A stretch of DNA of 64,000 bases from Myotis daubentonii (GCF_963259705.1 NC_081846.1:86936641-87000640), one strand, 5' to 3'; shown: positions 10,951-22,614, counted from the stretch's first letter. Notes: generated by a model not told the origin, from the letters alone. Program-made: numbers and translations.

Positions 10951-12340
10951 ATCCATTTTCTCTCACTCCTCTTCACACTCTGGGGGCAGGCCCTCTGCAA
11001 GTGTTTTAAGTGGATTATCTCATCGAGGTCCGAGCTGCTCAGCGGTGGAGTTGGCTCCAGACCCCACTGAGCAGGCCTGCAGGCTGGGCCGGTTCTCCTT
11101 CCGCTGGTTCCCAGCCCTCAGCCGGTTCCAGATGCCCAGCACCACCTGGGCCCGCGAGGCCCGAGCTCCGCAGCCGCCAGCAGCTTCACCAGGAACGCTT
11201 GTTAAACGGCTGAGGTTCTGCCTCAGTGGGTGGCTGGCACCTGCTCTTGGACCCTGGGCAAGTGGGGAACCCCTGGGCCAGGTTAGGCGGGGGCCTGGGG
11301 TGGGAGGGAGCAGCTCCTGGGTTTTGGGCAGGAGCAGGCCGAGCCACTGTGCATTTGTGCTGGGTATTAATAGAAACATAAAACCCCGGGTCAGCCATTT
11401 CTTCCCCCCTGGACAAGCCCGACCCCGGAGGACATGCGCTGCCCTTCTGCGGCTGACCTCTGCCGCATATTAAACAAGAGGCGGGCGGTCACCTGGACAC
11501 CTCGTTAATTTCCACTCACCACAGGGGTGGGAGGGAGGACGACAGAGGGCTGAACTCTCAGCACCTCCGCCTTACCAAGGTTAACTAGTGAGGAGGAGAG
11601 GGCTTAGGGGAGGGGCAGAGGTCTGGAGGGGCGGGGCGTCGATGAAAGGATAAATTAGCGCATCCTTTGTTCTCCTGTCAATCCGTGCTTCCAGGGGAGC
11701 CCCAGGGACTGGGGACTTTGTTTGCACAAAGTGTTTAAACAACCCCCCTGCAGTCCTGTTTACACTCTCCCTTTGCTCAGCAAATCTGACCCTCAGAAAT
11801 GGCTTTGGGGTGAACTCCGGCCCAGCTGCGGGTATTGCCACACCACCTGCCTGGGAGGCCAGTCCCACCAGCAGGGCCGCTCTGGGCTGCACAGCTGGGC
11901 AGGGGCTCCAAATGTACTCCGTGCTCAGGTGGATGCACACGACACAAAAACGACACCCCACCTGACCTCATCTTGCTGGACAAGCCAGAGTTAAACTTCC
12001 TAGTTCAAGTTCATCTCGTTTCTTCTGGCCACATACAGGCTGTCTCTGGCTCTCAGGAGGACGCTGGTGCTCCCTCTCCCTCTTTGCTCGGCTACAGGGT
12101 GCTTATGGCGGGCCATCCTGGGCCCTGGGGTGCAGGCGATGGCCATCGTGCTGACAAACGCCCTACAGTCCGTGCAGGGCGTTGCCCCAGGCCCTGGTGC
12201 TCATTCCTCACTTTGGGGCTATTGCCTGGAGGCCTGGCTTTGCCCCCTTCCCCACCCCTCAGGGTGGTGGTTCTGAAGTTTTGGGCTATAAAGCTGACCC
12301 CTTGGTAAGGTCACCAGCCACTCTCTGCTCCCTCTGGTTC
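10951..12340. other. Unique sequence with AT-motif islands, no gene seen
   Basis: GC-rich unique sequence is interrupted by short stretches with an unusual density of TAAT/ATTA-type and TTTGTTTG-type motifs (about 11350-11520 and 11640-11760). This texture is common in conserved noncoding elements. Conservation cannot be judged here and no exon is recognised. Confidence 0.35.
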
Positions 12341-12346
12341 CCTTCC

Positions 12347-12452
12347 ACACGCCTGGGAGCCTGGGAGCCTGGGAGCCTGGGAGGCTGGGAGGCTGGGAGC
12401 CTGGGGGCCTGGGGGCCTGGGGGCCTGGGGGCCTGGGAGCCTGGGGGCCTGG
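12347..12452 (+). repeat. 8-bp G-rich tandem array
   Basis: About 13 units of gcctggga drift to gcctgggg in the 3' half, with gctgggag variants in the middle. Every unit has a run of at least three Gs, so the plus strand can form G-quadruplexes. The Pro/Gly-rich frames over it are repeat translations. Confidence 0.93.
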
Positions 12453-13602
12453 GGCTGCCAGTCCAGGCCCCTGTCCTGCTTCCTGAGCCTCTCTCCCTGC
12501 CGTTTCTCCCCTGCTCATGCTGTAGGGGACAGGCAGGGGGGAGCATCAGCACCCCTTTGACCTATGGAGCTCCTTTCCTCCCCCTCCACTGGGGTACAGC
12601 CTGGGCTGCCAATGGCATTGGGTCCTATGGAGCCAACAACATTCTCAGCCCCATCTATCCCTCCTGATGCCCCTCCTGTCTGGCTCCAGCCCACCTCCTT
12701 GTCACATCTGCGCCCTCTCCGCCCCTCACCAGCTCAAAGTCTGCTGCACAGCGTGGACCTCCAGGCATGGCCCTCGACAGAAAGAAGACACCGTGTGGAA
12801 TTTAGGAGCCTTTTCTCCTGCAGCAGAGCCTGGCTTCCACAGCTCACGCTGTCGCCTGGAGATGAGTCTGGCCTGGAGCTCACTTTCTCTTCTGTCTTGT
12901 GTTCAACCTAATCCTCCCCGAGGCACTGGTGCCTCTGGCAGGCTAGTGGGAAGGTCACGAGGAAAAGAAGAAAATCAGGTGCCGTCAAACCTTTTCTGAA
13001 TGTGTTCTTCCCCAGCCGCAGATACAGATCGGCCCTGGGGGAGGTGCTGGGAAGGCAGGGGTGAGTGAAGGTGGCCCCAGCCGAGCCCCAGACCCTCCTG
13101 GCACCTGGAACAGAGGTGCCACTTCCTAGTGAGCAGCCAACACCTGGGACATGGGAGCGAGAAGGCCTGTGTTACAACGATGGGACTAAACTCCTGCTGT
13201 CCCCCACCCCTTGCCTTTGGGCACATGTCAAGATGCCTTTGCCTTGCTCCCTCTTCAGCAGGTCTTAATGCCAACCTGGGTCCCCTGCTCTCCCCTTCTT
13301 AGCAACTTTGGTGGGTGTGGCGATGCAGGGACAGAGGGACACTGTCCCCAGGCCTGGAGAGCGGAAAGGAATCCTCCCCCGAGCAGGCGTCTTGGATGGA
13401 AGGATGAAGAACCCCAGGTCTATGGCTGGAGGCAGCTCACTTCCCTCCCAGACACCCTGCCTCACTTTCCCCACTGTGCCGTGGGCATAAGAGAGCCCGA
13501 GAGTGCGGGAGCCGTGGCTCTGAAGCGCACAGTCAGGAAATCACCAGCAATCTCTCTCTTGCTGCTTGCGAGGGTGGCTTGCGTGAAGGTCAGGATAAAA
13601 CC

Positions 13603-13634
13603 TGTTGGGGTGGGGGTGGGGGTGGGGGTGGGGA
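13603..13634 (+). repeat. (GGGGTG)n array with G-quadruplex potential
   Basis: Four to five units give runs of four or five Gs separated by single Ts, an almost ideal G-quadruplex sequence. It borders a unique, CpG-containing stretch (13640-13840) with no recognised repeat. Confidence 0.9.
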
Positions 13635-13639
13635 GCAGC

Positions 13640-13840
13640 GCGGTGTTTTGTTTGGCGCAGCCGGCTGGCCGTTGCCTCGGTAGCTGAGAACATCAGCTCT
13701 GGTCACGCTCGCCTCCGCTCCAATCCTATTACTCCGTGCGGTTGGGCTCCGAAAATAGCCCCTGTCAGCCCCATCATCACAGCGCAGCGCATCCAGCACC
13801 GGCCACTTATTGTTCCGGGACACAGTCATCGTTAACCCCT
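13640..13840. other. Unique stretch, possible conserved noncoding element
   Basis: The composition is balanced, CpGs are retained and no repeat signature is seen. Short motifs such as gctccaatcctattactccg and ccacttattgttccgggac give it the look of a conserved element. No coding frame is convincing and no alignment was run. Confidence 0.25.
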
Positions 13841-14034
13841 CCTCTGCCAGCGCCGGCCCCTGCTCTGAGCCCGCCTTGGGGACATGGTTTTCTCGGCATC
13901 CCCTTCTTCACCACGGTGGGACCCAAAGGTGCCGAGGCGGACTCCTGCCAGGCGCAGCACACACCCTTTCACTTTAACTCCCAACCTTGCCCTGCAAGTT
14001 TGGCGCTTCCATCGCATTTGATGGAGACCGAAAG

Positions 14035-14105
14035 CAAGGTTTAGGGAGGTGAAGGGACTGGTTCAAGGTCAGCCAGCCAGGGCATGGCTGAGCCCAGGTT
14101 CTGAC
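14035..14105 (-). repeat. MIR fragment, antisense
   Basis: 'gaggtgaagggactggttc', aaggtcagccagccagggca and 'ctgagcccaggttctgac' match the antisense 5' half of MIR. Confidence 0.55.
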
Positions 14106-14664
14106 AGGGCTGGGTGACCCCAAACTGGGCTTTGCCATGGTGCTGACAAACACTGCTTTCTAGACCCAAGAGTCCTTCTTCCCAGAACGCCCCGCCCCAC
14201 CCCAGTCCACGGACCTGGAGTTCACCCCGACAGCCGGACTCAGGTTAAACGCGGGGATTTGTGACCAGCACTGCAGGCACAGAGTCTGACGGTGAAGCGC
14301 ATTGGGGAGTAGCATGTCCTGAGGTTCTGCGGGCCGTCCCGGTGCCCATGGTCATCGAGCATTAAGCACACGCCGGAGAGCCTCTTTTCATTACGCTCAC
14401 ACATTTCAGATGGGAGCATGGGCACTCCTTCCACTGCACCGGACTGTCTCTCAAAGGGAAACAGCCAACAACTTTACAGCAAAGAGCAGCCTGGGGCGTG
14501 AATGGCTGTGTCGCGCAGACCTGCGTGTGGACTGGGCTCCCCAGAGGACAGCACCGAGGGCGGGGCTTTGAGCACAGGCTTCGGGACGGGCAGGCCCGGG
14601 TTCCTGGGGCTTGCCTGAGATGGGTGGGTCCGCGAGCACAGTGCCTGTGGCTGATGACATGCTG

Positions 14665-14800
14665 AGGCGACATATGCAAGACTTTCCTAAGGTCCTTCTA
14701 CTTGTTAACGCACTCAGCCTTGAGAGGCAGCTTTTGCGATTATCCCCATTTCCCAGGGGAGGAAACAGAGGCACTGAGAGGACACTGAGCATCTGCCCCG
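14665..14800 (-). repeat. MIR SINE, antisense
   Basis: The stretch gcgattatccccatttccca followed by ggggaggaaacagaggcact is the antisense MIR core. Upstream, 'cttgttaacgcactcag' matches the antisense 3' part. Confidence 0.65.
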
Positions 14801-14994
14801 GCTCCCGGATGAAGGGATCCTGCGTGGCTGCTAGGGAGCCCGGCCTGTCCCTCAGCCTCGCTTCTCTGTCGGTGCACGTGTCCGGGGCTAGACCAAGAGC
14901 TGCGGGAGCGAGCGGGAACCCTCTGTCAGGAGCTCCGTCCACTCGGCTCTCTGGCTGGGATTTGTGACTTCCCTGAGCCCTTGTTCCTCTAGGC

Positions 14995-15206
14995 CAGTGG
15001 TTCTCAACCTTCTGGCCCTTTAAATACAGTTCCTCATGTGGTGACCCAACCATAAAATTATTTTCGTGGCTACTTCATAACTGTCATGTTGCTACTGTTA
15101 TGAATTGTCATGTAAATATCTGATATGCAGGATGGTCTTAGGCGACCCCTGTGAAAGGGTCGTTCGACCGCCAAAGGGGTCGCGACCCACAGGTTGAGAA
15201 CTGCTG
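14995..15206. mobile_element. SPIN-like hAT MITE, copy 1
   Basis: A 212-bp non-autonomous hAT element. Its termini, cagtggttctcaacc and ggttgagaactgctg, are imperfect inverted repeats. It carries the internal block gtgaaagggtcgttcgacc that I associate with SPIN elements. The 8-bp flanks, ctctaggc (14987-14994) and atgtaggc (15207-15214), match at six of eight positions around a central TAG, as expected for an aged hAT target duplication. SPIN elements are known for patchy, horizontally acquired distribution in vertebrates including vesper bats. It encodes no transposase. Confidence 0.85.
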
Positions 15207-15214
15207 ATGTAGGC

Positions 15215-16780
15215 CTAGGTAGGGGTGGGAGCAGATCCTTCATGGTGACCTACACTTCGGCCTTCACTTTGTTCCTTTAATAACCTCTCAAGTCCTTCTA
15301 CCTTGAGTGTGTAATTTGTCTCCTACTGTAACTCTGACTGGCACAGCAGCTAAAAACATACAAAACCAAACAAAAAAGCCCTGCTTTAGAGGACCAGGGC
15401 CCGAGGCCCTGAGATGGGCATCTGGCCGCGTAAGGCTGTGTGTGAGAGTGGCCTCCTGGGCCTGGGCCCCCTGCCTCCTGTGCTGTCGTCATCCCCACAT
15501 CCTCAGATCCTGGGCTTTACTGGGAGAGGATGGAGCCCAGTCTGCCCTCGGGAGGCGAGCCCAGGCCCAGGGCAGGGGGCTCCGGGTCCAGGAGGCCTGG
15601 GGGGGAAGTGGGTGGCCCCTCACTACAAGCCAGCTGTCCCCGTAAGGACCACTGTCTGCCTCAGACTTCGGAGGGCTGTAGGGGACCCCTACTTTGTCCT
15701 GAGCTTTGTGTGCAGCCCACCCCATCCTCGGGGCGTGTCCTTACTTTCCCTTCTCCTAGAGACCAGCGGCTGGTCTGGGGCCCAGAGTGCCTGAGGCCCT
15801 TGGCTCTCTCACCCACGTGTAAATAAAGGGAAAGTCCCCACTGCTGGCGGCTGGCTGAGCCCGAGGCTGTGGTGCACTTAGCATTCAGCTGGCCTGTGAG
15901 TGAGTGAAGTGGCTCCACCGGCTATGAGTGGATATGAGTGTATCTGAGCTCCCTCCACCCGAGAAATAGTCACACTCTCCACCAAAGCTCGCTCCAGCTG
16001 CAAAGGGCATCTGACCCTCCTGACAGAGCAGCCCAGCATGGCCTGCGCTCAGGGTGCACCGTTGGGGAGCCCTCTTGTCTTCTCTTCTCCAGGGCCTTCA
16101 GTGACCTGGGTTCTCCCCGTGGTGAGGGAAAGACCTGTCGGCATGGCTTCCCACCTGCAGAGAAAGCCCTGGGCAGAGTGCATCCTGTGCCTTTGCCTGC
16201 AGCCCCTGCATTTCATTGGCCGCCTCAGCTGCCACTCCCCCAGACTCCATGGCCAGGGCATGATTTGACCTCAGACATGTCTCCTTCTTTCCAATGAAGT
16301 CACCTCTCCTAATCAGGAGGAATCAAGAGGGGGTAGTATGGGACCCAAAAGAGGATCAGGGTGATGATGTCTTTCCCAGAGATGGAAACAGCAGGAGGTC
16401 CTTGTCCGCCCCACTCCTGGCGGACCTTCAGGACTGGGCGTCCGTCCTCTGTCCCTCCTGGGTCTCCCCTTCCCCGACCTTTCCTCCTTGTCTCAGGTTG
16501 ACCTCCATGCCCCTCTATGGGCACCCTGCACAGCGCCCGATCCACCGGCTGCCGAGTCGGCTCCCTCCACTAGGTGGGCAGCTCCTCTAGGCAAGGGCTG
16601 CACGTGAATGGGTGTAAACAGCAAACCCCTCCCTCCGGGTCTGAACTTGGTGAGTTTATTTCTCCCGCACACCCGACTCCACATTATATCCCTGGTTGGT
16701 GGATGGCCTTCCACGGGATCTTTCAGGCCTCGGAACTGTGCCTCCGTTAGAGCCTCCTGAGATCTGTGCACGCGCGGCTG
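15215..16780. other. Unique sequence, no gene seen
   Basis: GC-rich with no recognised repeat or exon. Frames up to 126 codons on both strands overlap one another and lack domain features. Confidence 0.4.
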
Positions 16781-16784
16781 CTGA

Positions 16785-16900
16785 GCAATTGAAATGTGGC
16801 TAGTACGGCTCAGGAGCAGGGTTTTTCATTTACTTAATTTCAACCAATTTCAATTTGAACAGCCACGTGTATCTAGTGGCTGCCTTGTCTGGGACAGCCT
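16785..16900 (+). mobile_element. Old DNA-transposon remnant (tentative)
   Basis: 'caattgaaatgtggctagta', 'cttaatttcaaccaatttc' and 'ccacgtgtatctagtggct' recall an old eutherian MER-type DNA element ('aatgtggctagt...tggctactag'). The ends are eroded and I do not assign a family. Confidence 0.3.
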
Positions 16901-18900
16901 TGGGACTCTCCCCTGGACCTGCTGGTTCCAGCTGAAAATGGGCAAGTTTTTAGATCATTCTGAGACAGGTCTGGAAAGTGGCTTTTGTCTCTTTTGCTGA
17001 CATTTCATTGGCCAAAATTCATCACTGGAGCACTTCTGGTCGCAGTGCATGCTGGGACCTGCAATCTGGCGGGAGACCCTGCAGATGGAAAGGTGAGCGC
17101 TGGCGGGAGCGCAGCCGTCTTTGCCACCTGCTGTGCTGATTCACTGTGTGCTCCCCAGACCCAGCAGTGCCTGCAGAAGGCCGGCAGAGAGGAGTCTGCT
17201 TGAATGCAAGGGCGTAAACTTGAGTAAGAGAATGGGGATGAATATCCACACGGATAAACGCGGGGAGAGCAAGAGTGGTAGGGCGCATCCTAAGCAGAGT
17301 TCTTCTCTGCCCTAGGCCACCCTGTGGGCCCAGTGGCTGCTGGGAGCTCCAGGCCACCTCAGTGACCTCAGATTCTCCTTCCGTGGTCCAAAATGCAAAA
17401 CCTCAAACACAGGCAAACAGCATTCATTTAAATAGCAAATATTGACTCTGCACGGAGATAAGCAGAATACAAGGTGCAGCAGCACTGAGGCAAAGAGGCT
17501 AACTCCCCGGCCAAGCGTGGGAGGCAGGGCTCAGGGCCGGGGCCCTGGGGTCAGGGACATGGTGCGTGTATTTGACCTGCACAGCAAGGGGTTTGCTGGC
17601 TGCACTCGAGGAACCAGGGTCTGTTAGAAGATGGGAGTGGCTGCTGAAGGGATGCCAGGGCAGGGAAGCCTCGGGGCGGGGGGTGGGAGGGAAGCCCTGG
17701 CTGGGGTCAGGGGTCCAGAATTCCCATCCCAGCTCTTCTCTAATTTGTTGTGGAAACTCTAATAAGTTCCCTCCTGCCCCAGGCTTCTGTAGCCCGGACA
17801 AGGAGAGGTCAGAGCGTAGGCTTTCTAAGGCCCCTTCAGCCTAGTGGACTCATCTTCGCCCCCAACAAGCTGCACGGACTTCAACAGGCCTTTGACCTCA
17901 GTTTACCCAACTATGAAATGGGAGGAGTGCTGCTCACCTGGGACTGAGTGAGAACGCAGGAGAGAGCCCTGGGCTTACTTTAATGTCAGAGTAGCAAGAG
18001 ACAGAGGACCCAGCTCCTTGGCAAACCAGGGCCAGCCACCCCCGGTCTTATCAGTCTTATGACCTGGGTCTGTGGAGGAGATGTGGGCACACGAGGTCTG
18101 TCTCCCTTAAGGAGAGGGGAGCTCCTAGGGACAGAAGCTGTGCCTAGTAGGTGAGCAATTTCCGGGGAGGTGGTGGGAGAAGCCTGACTTGCAGCGTTCG
18201 CCAATTTCTGTGGTGAGGCCACCCTCACCATGGCCACTTTCAAGCCAGTGACACACAGAGCTGGAAAGGGATGCACACAGCCCGGCAGGCTGGGAGCTGT
18301 CCCAGGGTTGTCCCACAGACAGCCCTGGGTGAGGCCACCCTTCTGCTTAGGCCAGTCCCTGTGTTCATGCACTGAAGCCCCCTGGACCTGCCCTGCAGCC
18401 CTCAGCTGCACCCCGGGCCTGCAGTCCGCCAGACAGCAGGACCTGCTGCTCCAGGGGGGCTCCGTGGGAGCTGGGCAGGGCTCTGCGTGGTGTCACTGTG
18501 GCTGGCTGGCTGGAGGGTGCAGCACAACTTCCCGGCATGCCGGCTCTCTGGGGCGTGCTCAGGTCTCTCCCAGTGGCTGGTGCTTCGACTTCTCCTGTGG
18601 TATCTGGCGGCCCCACGGGGAGCAGCCCAAGAGAAGCAGGGCCCACCAGGGCCTTTTCTGACACAGGCTCGGAACCCAGGTGGGTTACTGCTGGCTCCGA
18701 ATCCAAGGGAGAGGGGAATTCACCCTTACCTTTCGGAGGACAGGCCGGTGCAGGGCCCCTGGAGAAGAGCAGGGGTGGGTACCTGCCGGGGCCTTCCCCC
18801 AGCGCTGCCTCTGGAGCTGCCTAGGCAAGAGGAGGCTTTGGGGTCTGGTTCAGAGAGGATGGCTAGGAAGACGCCGGGTTCTGAGCTTCCCATAACATGA
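16901..18900. other. Unique sequence, no gene seen
   Basis: No clear repeat, RNA gene or exon is recognised. Frames reach 143 codons but are compositionally biased and mutually overlapping. Confidence 0.4.
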
Positions 18901-18904
18901 CATT

Positions 18905-19060
18905 TAGGACTATCTGAGCGCTTAGTGTACGCCAGGTAAGACTTGCTCTCCGAGTACACGCGAATTATCTCCTTTCTTTCTTACAGTAACCCTGTGAGGT
19001 AGAGACTGCTTTTCTCCCCATTTTACAGAGGGACAGCCTGAGGCAGCACAGCGGTCAGAC
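18905..19060 (-). repeat. MIR SINE, antisense
   Basis: In order: gagcgcttagtgtacgccag, 'taaccctgtgaggtagaga' and ccccattttacagagggaca. This is a nearly complete antisense MIR. Confidence 0.8.
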
Positions 19061-19524
19061 TGTAGTCTAGATGACTTCCCTGGAAGAAACGTGGGCAGCA
19101 TTCAGACCGGGCATCGGGCCCCAGAGTCCCGCTAAGCCCACAACCATTCGCTGTTGGGTTCCCTTCCTGGTAAAAGCCCCAGAAGGAGCAGCCAGCCTCA
19201 GGCTGACTGCAGGCCTGCCGCTGACTGGCTGTGTCACTACATCCCTGAGGCCCTCTGAGCCCAGCTTTCTACCATACGATGGGACAATAGTGCCCACTCC
19301 CCGGCTTGCCAGGGGGAGGGTATGTAATCATCTGTTCCAGGTGCCAGGCAGCGGGTTGGTATTCAGCAATAATTAAGTTTCTTTCCTTTTCCCCCTCAGG
19401 AAGGAACCTTGCAGACAATGCACATAACAAAATACCATTGTCCCCCAAGAGGGTGGAGACTTAGGGATTCTAGTGATGCTGTGCTTAAGCCAATAGTGAA
19501 CCAGCTGGGAAAGGGAATGGGGTG

Positions 19525-19680
19525 AAAATTGTAGCTAATGCTTACCAAGCACCTATGAGTACCTACTGCGTGCCAGGCTTCCTACTAGGTGCTTCACGTT
19601 TGAGCCTCCCAACAAAGCTTCAGCATGCAATAAAGTCTAAGATTGAGAGAGTTTAAGATTAGACCCAAGTCTAAAAGCAA
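19525..19680 (-). repeat. MIR SINE, antisense
   Basis: 'caagcacctatgagtacc', tactgcgtgccaggcttcct and 'taggtgcttcacgtttg' match the antisense MIR 3' half. The 5' half is eroded. Confidence 0.65.
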
Positions 19681-19974
19681 GTAACCACAGAAGGGAAATC
19701 TGAGGCCAGCGCCCCCTCACTTCCTGTGTCCCCAGAGTCTTGCCATGACTCCCAGAAGACGCTGCTGAAACACAGAGGCTGAGTATGCCAAAGGGAAGCA
19801 GTTGGGGAGTCACCTCTGGTTCTTGCCCTCTGGCCAGTTGGTATCAGATCCGAACTCCTCATGGAGACGACAAGCCCCTGCCTGCTCTGGGTCCCCATGA
19901 CCTCGCAGATCTCATCTCCTCCCAAACCACTGCTGTCTGCTGCGTGCTGCGTGCTGCTCTTGCCGTCACATTCC

Positions 19975-20140
19975 CCACTCAGGCCTTGCGTTTGCTATTC
20001 CTGCATCTGGAACAAACGGACCTGCGTGCGGCTTGCCCTTCACCTCATCCAAGTCTACACAAAAGACACCTCCTCAAGGAGACGTTTCCTGGCCACTCTG
20101 TCTCCCATCACACCACCCCATTCTCGGTCCCCTTAACCTG
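19975..20140 (+). repeat. L2 fragment
   Basis: The order 'tgctattcctgcatctgg', 'cttgcccttcacctcatcc', 'acctcctcaaggagacg' and tttcctggccactctgtctc is sense L2 3' region. Confidence 0.6.
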
Positions 20141-20635
20141 CCTTTGTCTTTTTTTTGGGGGGGGGCTGGAGGGGTGGGTGGTATTGTTAATTTTTTTTTG
20201 CCAGATAGCACTCAGCACTACCTGACATTATACTGTATCTTTGTCTCCTTTTTTCTATTTTTCTATTATGTTGGTTTTGGGTGTACAGCTTAGTGGTTAG
20301 ACAATCATATACTTTACATAGTGTTCCCCCCATATTTCCAGTACCCCAGCTGGCACCACGCATAGTTATCACAATATTATTGACTATATTCCCTATGCTT
20401 TACTTATATTCCGTGACTATTTTATAACTGCCAATTTATATTTCTTAGTCCCTTCGACTGTCACCCAGTCCCCAACCCCATTTCCCCTCTGGCAACCACC
20501 AGTGCTCTTTCTGTATCTATGAGTCTTTCAATTTTGTTTATTTATTTTTTTCTTTCGATTCCACATATAGGTGAAATCATATGGTATTTGTCTTTTTCGG
20601 GATGCTTATTTCACTGAGCAGACTACCCTGTAGGC

Positions 20636-20847
20636 CAGTTGTTCTCAACCTTCTGGCCCTTTAAATACAGTTCCTCATGTTATGACCCAACCATAAAATT
20701 ATTTTCGTTGCTACTTCATAACTGTAATGCTGCTACTGTTATGAATCATAATGTAAATATCTGATATGCAGGATGGTCGTAGGCGACCCCTGTGAAAGGG
20801 TCGTTCGACCGCCAAAGGGGTCCCGACCCACAGGTTGAGAACCACTG
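20636..20847. mobile_element. SPIN-like hAT MITE, copy 2, nested in L1
   Basis: Also exactly 212 bp and in the same orientation as copy 1. The ends are cagttgttctcaacc and ggttgagaaccactg. The target duplication is ctgtaggc (20628-20635) against ctctaggc (20848-20855), seven of eight identical. By eye it differs from copy 1 at about 13 positions. Both copies share the same short first inner block (cttctggccctttaaatac), so they belong to one subfamily. Confidence 0.88.
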
Positions 20848-22602
20848 CTCTAGGCCCACCCATGCTGTCACAAATGCTAAGAGTTCATTCTTTTTTATGG
20901 CTGAATGGTATTCCGTTGTGTAAATGTACCACAACTTTTTTATCCACTCACTTATTGATGGATACTTGATTTGCTTCCATAGCTTGGCTATTTTAAATAG
21001 GCTGCAATGAACACAGGGATGCACATATTCTTTCAAATTAGTGTTTGGGTTTCTTCAGACAAATCCCCAGAAGTGGAATGACTGGGCCGTAAGGTAGGTC
21101 TATTTTTAATCTTTTGAGAAAACTCCATACTGATGTTCACAGTGGCTGCACCAGTCTGCATTCCCACCGGCAGTGCACAAGTGTTCCCTTTTCTCCACAT
21201 CCTCTCCAGCACTTGTCGTTTGTTGTTTGTTGATGATAGCCATTCTGACAGGTGTGAGGTGCTATCTCATTGTAGTTTTAATTTCCATTTTTCTGACATT
21301 TAGTGACATTGAGCATCTTTTCATATGTCTATTGGCCTCTGTATGTCCTCTTTGGAGAAGTGTCTTTCAGATACTCTATCCATTTTTAAATTGGGTTGTT
21401 TGGGGGGGGTTTGGTTTTGAATAGTATGAGTTTTTTGTTCTTGTTTTTTAAATAAATTTTGGATATTAATCCCTTATCAGATGTATCATTTATTGCCAAA
21501 TACAGTGGGGCCTTGACTTACGAGTGTCCCGACTAACGAGTTTTTCGAGATACGAGCCGTCTCTTGGCCGATTTTTTGCTTTGAGTTGTGAGCTAAAATC
21601 CGGGTTACGAGCCAGCTTCAGGTACCCCACCGCTAGTTGGCGCAGCGAAAGTCACAGTGAACACCACAACATCAGCCCAGCATCACGTGTCTCACTCGTT
21701 CACTTTTTGATTTGACATACGAGTAATTTGAGTTACGAGCTCTGTCACGGAATGAATTAAACTGGTAAGTCAAGGCCCCACTGTATGTTCTCCCATTCAG
21801 TGGGTTGTCTTTTCACTTTGCTGATGAGTTTTCTTTGCTGTGCAAAATCTTTGGTTTGATATAGTCCCATTTGTTCATTTTTTTCTTGTTTCTTTTGCCC
21901 AGGGAGATATATCAGAAAAAAGGTTGCTACGAGAAATGTCCAAGATTTTACTGCCCATATTTTGTTCTAGGAGTTTTATGGTTTTGAGTATTATATTTAG
22001 GTCTTTAATCCACTTTGAGTTTATTATTGTATATGGTTTAAGAACTTGACCTAATTTCACTTTTGTGCACATATTGTCCAATTTTCCCAGCTCCATTTAT
22101 TGAGTAAACTGTCTTTACCCCATTGTATGTTTGTCTCCTTTGTCACATATTAATTGACCATATAGACGAGGGTTTATTTCTGGGCTCTTTATTCTGTTCC
22201 ATTGATCTGTGTCTGTTTTTATGCCAGTGCCATGCTTCTTGATTACTATGGCCTTGTAATATACTTTTATATCAGGTGTTGTGATAACCCCACCTTTCTT
22301 CTTCTTTCTCAACATTGCTGAGACTATTTGGTATTTCCATATAAATTTTTGGATTATTTGTTCTAATTCTGTGAAATGCACCATTGGTATTTTAACAAGG
22401 ACTACACTGAATTTATAGATTGCTTGGTGTAGTATGGACATTCAATGATGTTAATTCTTCCTATCCATGAACATGGTATATGCTTCCATTCATTTGTATC
22501 TTCTTTGATGTCTTTCTTCAGTGCCTTATAGTTTTCCAAGTACAGGTCTTCTACGTCCTTGGCTACATTTATTCCGAGGTATTTAATTTTGTGTGTGTGC
22601 AT
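20848..22602 (-). pseudogene. L1 ORF2 C-terminal remnant
   Basis: Three broken frames follow L1 ORF2 (endonuclease/reverse transcriptase) in order on the minus strand. At 22602-22402 the translation includes [19 protein letters not shown] and the downstream CSWIGRINI. At 22441-22115 it includes ELEQIIQKFIWKY. At 21036-20848 it includes WYIYTTEYHSAIKKNE, the conserved C-terminal block. The frames are offset, the endonuclease and the catalytic RT core are missing, and the Tigger-like MITE splits the last two. After SAIKKNELLAF the frame runs into the SPIN-like insertion. It is a dead retrotransposon copy and not a host gene. Confidence 0.85.
21503..21783. mobile_element. Tigger/pogo-like TA-flanked MITE
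   Basis: A 281-bp element with near-perfect 23-bp terminal inverted repeats beginning cagtggggccttgactta; about 22 of 23 positions agree between the two ends. It sits on a TA target duplication (21501-21502 and 21784-21785), as expected for Tc1/mariner-superfamily elements. The interior repeats the 'acgag' word many times and has no coding capacity. It split the L1 ORF2 remnant and is therefore younger than that L1. Confidence 0.88.
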
Positions 22603-22614
22603 CCTTATTTATAT

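Larger units (their letters stand above)
20250..22605 (-). mobile_element. Truncated L1 LINE with two nested insertions
   Basis: An antisense L1 covering the C-terminal part of ORF2 and the 3' UTR. The 3' UTR (20250-20630) is recognised by tgtacagcttagtggttaga and 'aatcatatggtatttgtc'. It is interrupted by a SPIN-like hAT (20636-20847) and a Tigger-like MITE (21503-21783). Removing these leaves about 1.86 kb of L1, so the copy is 5' truncated. It is older than both nested elements. Confidence 0.85.
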
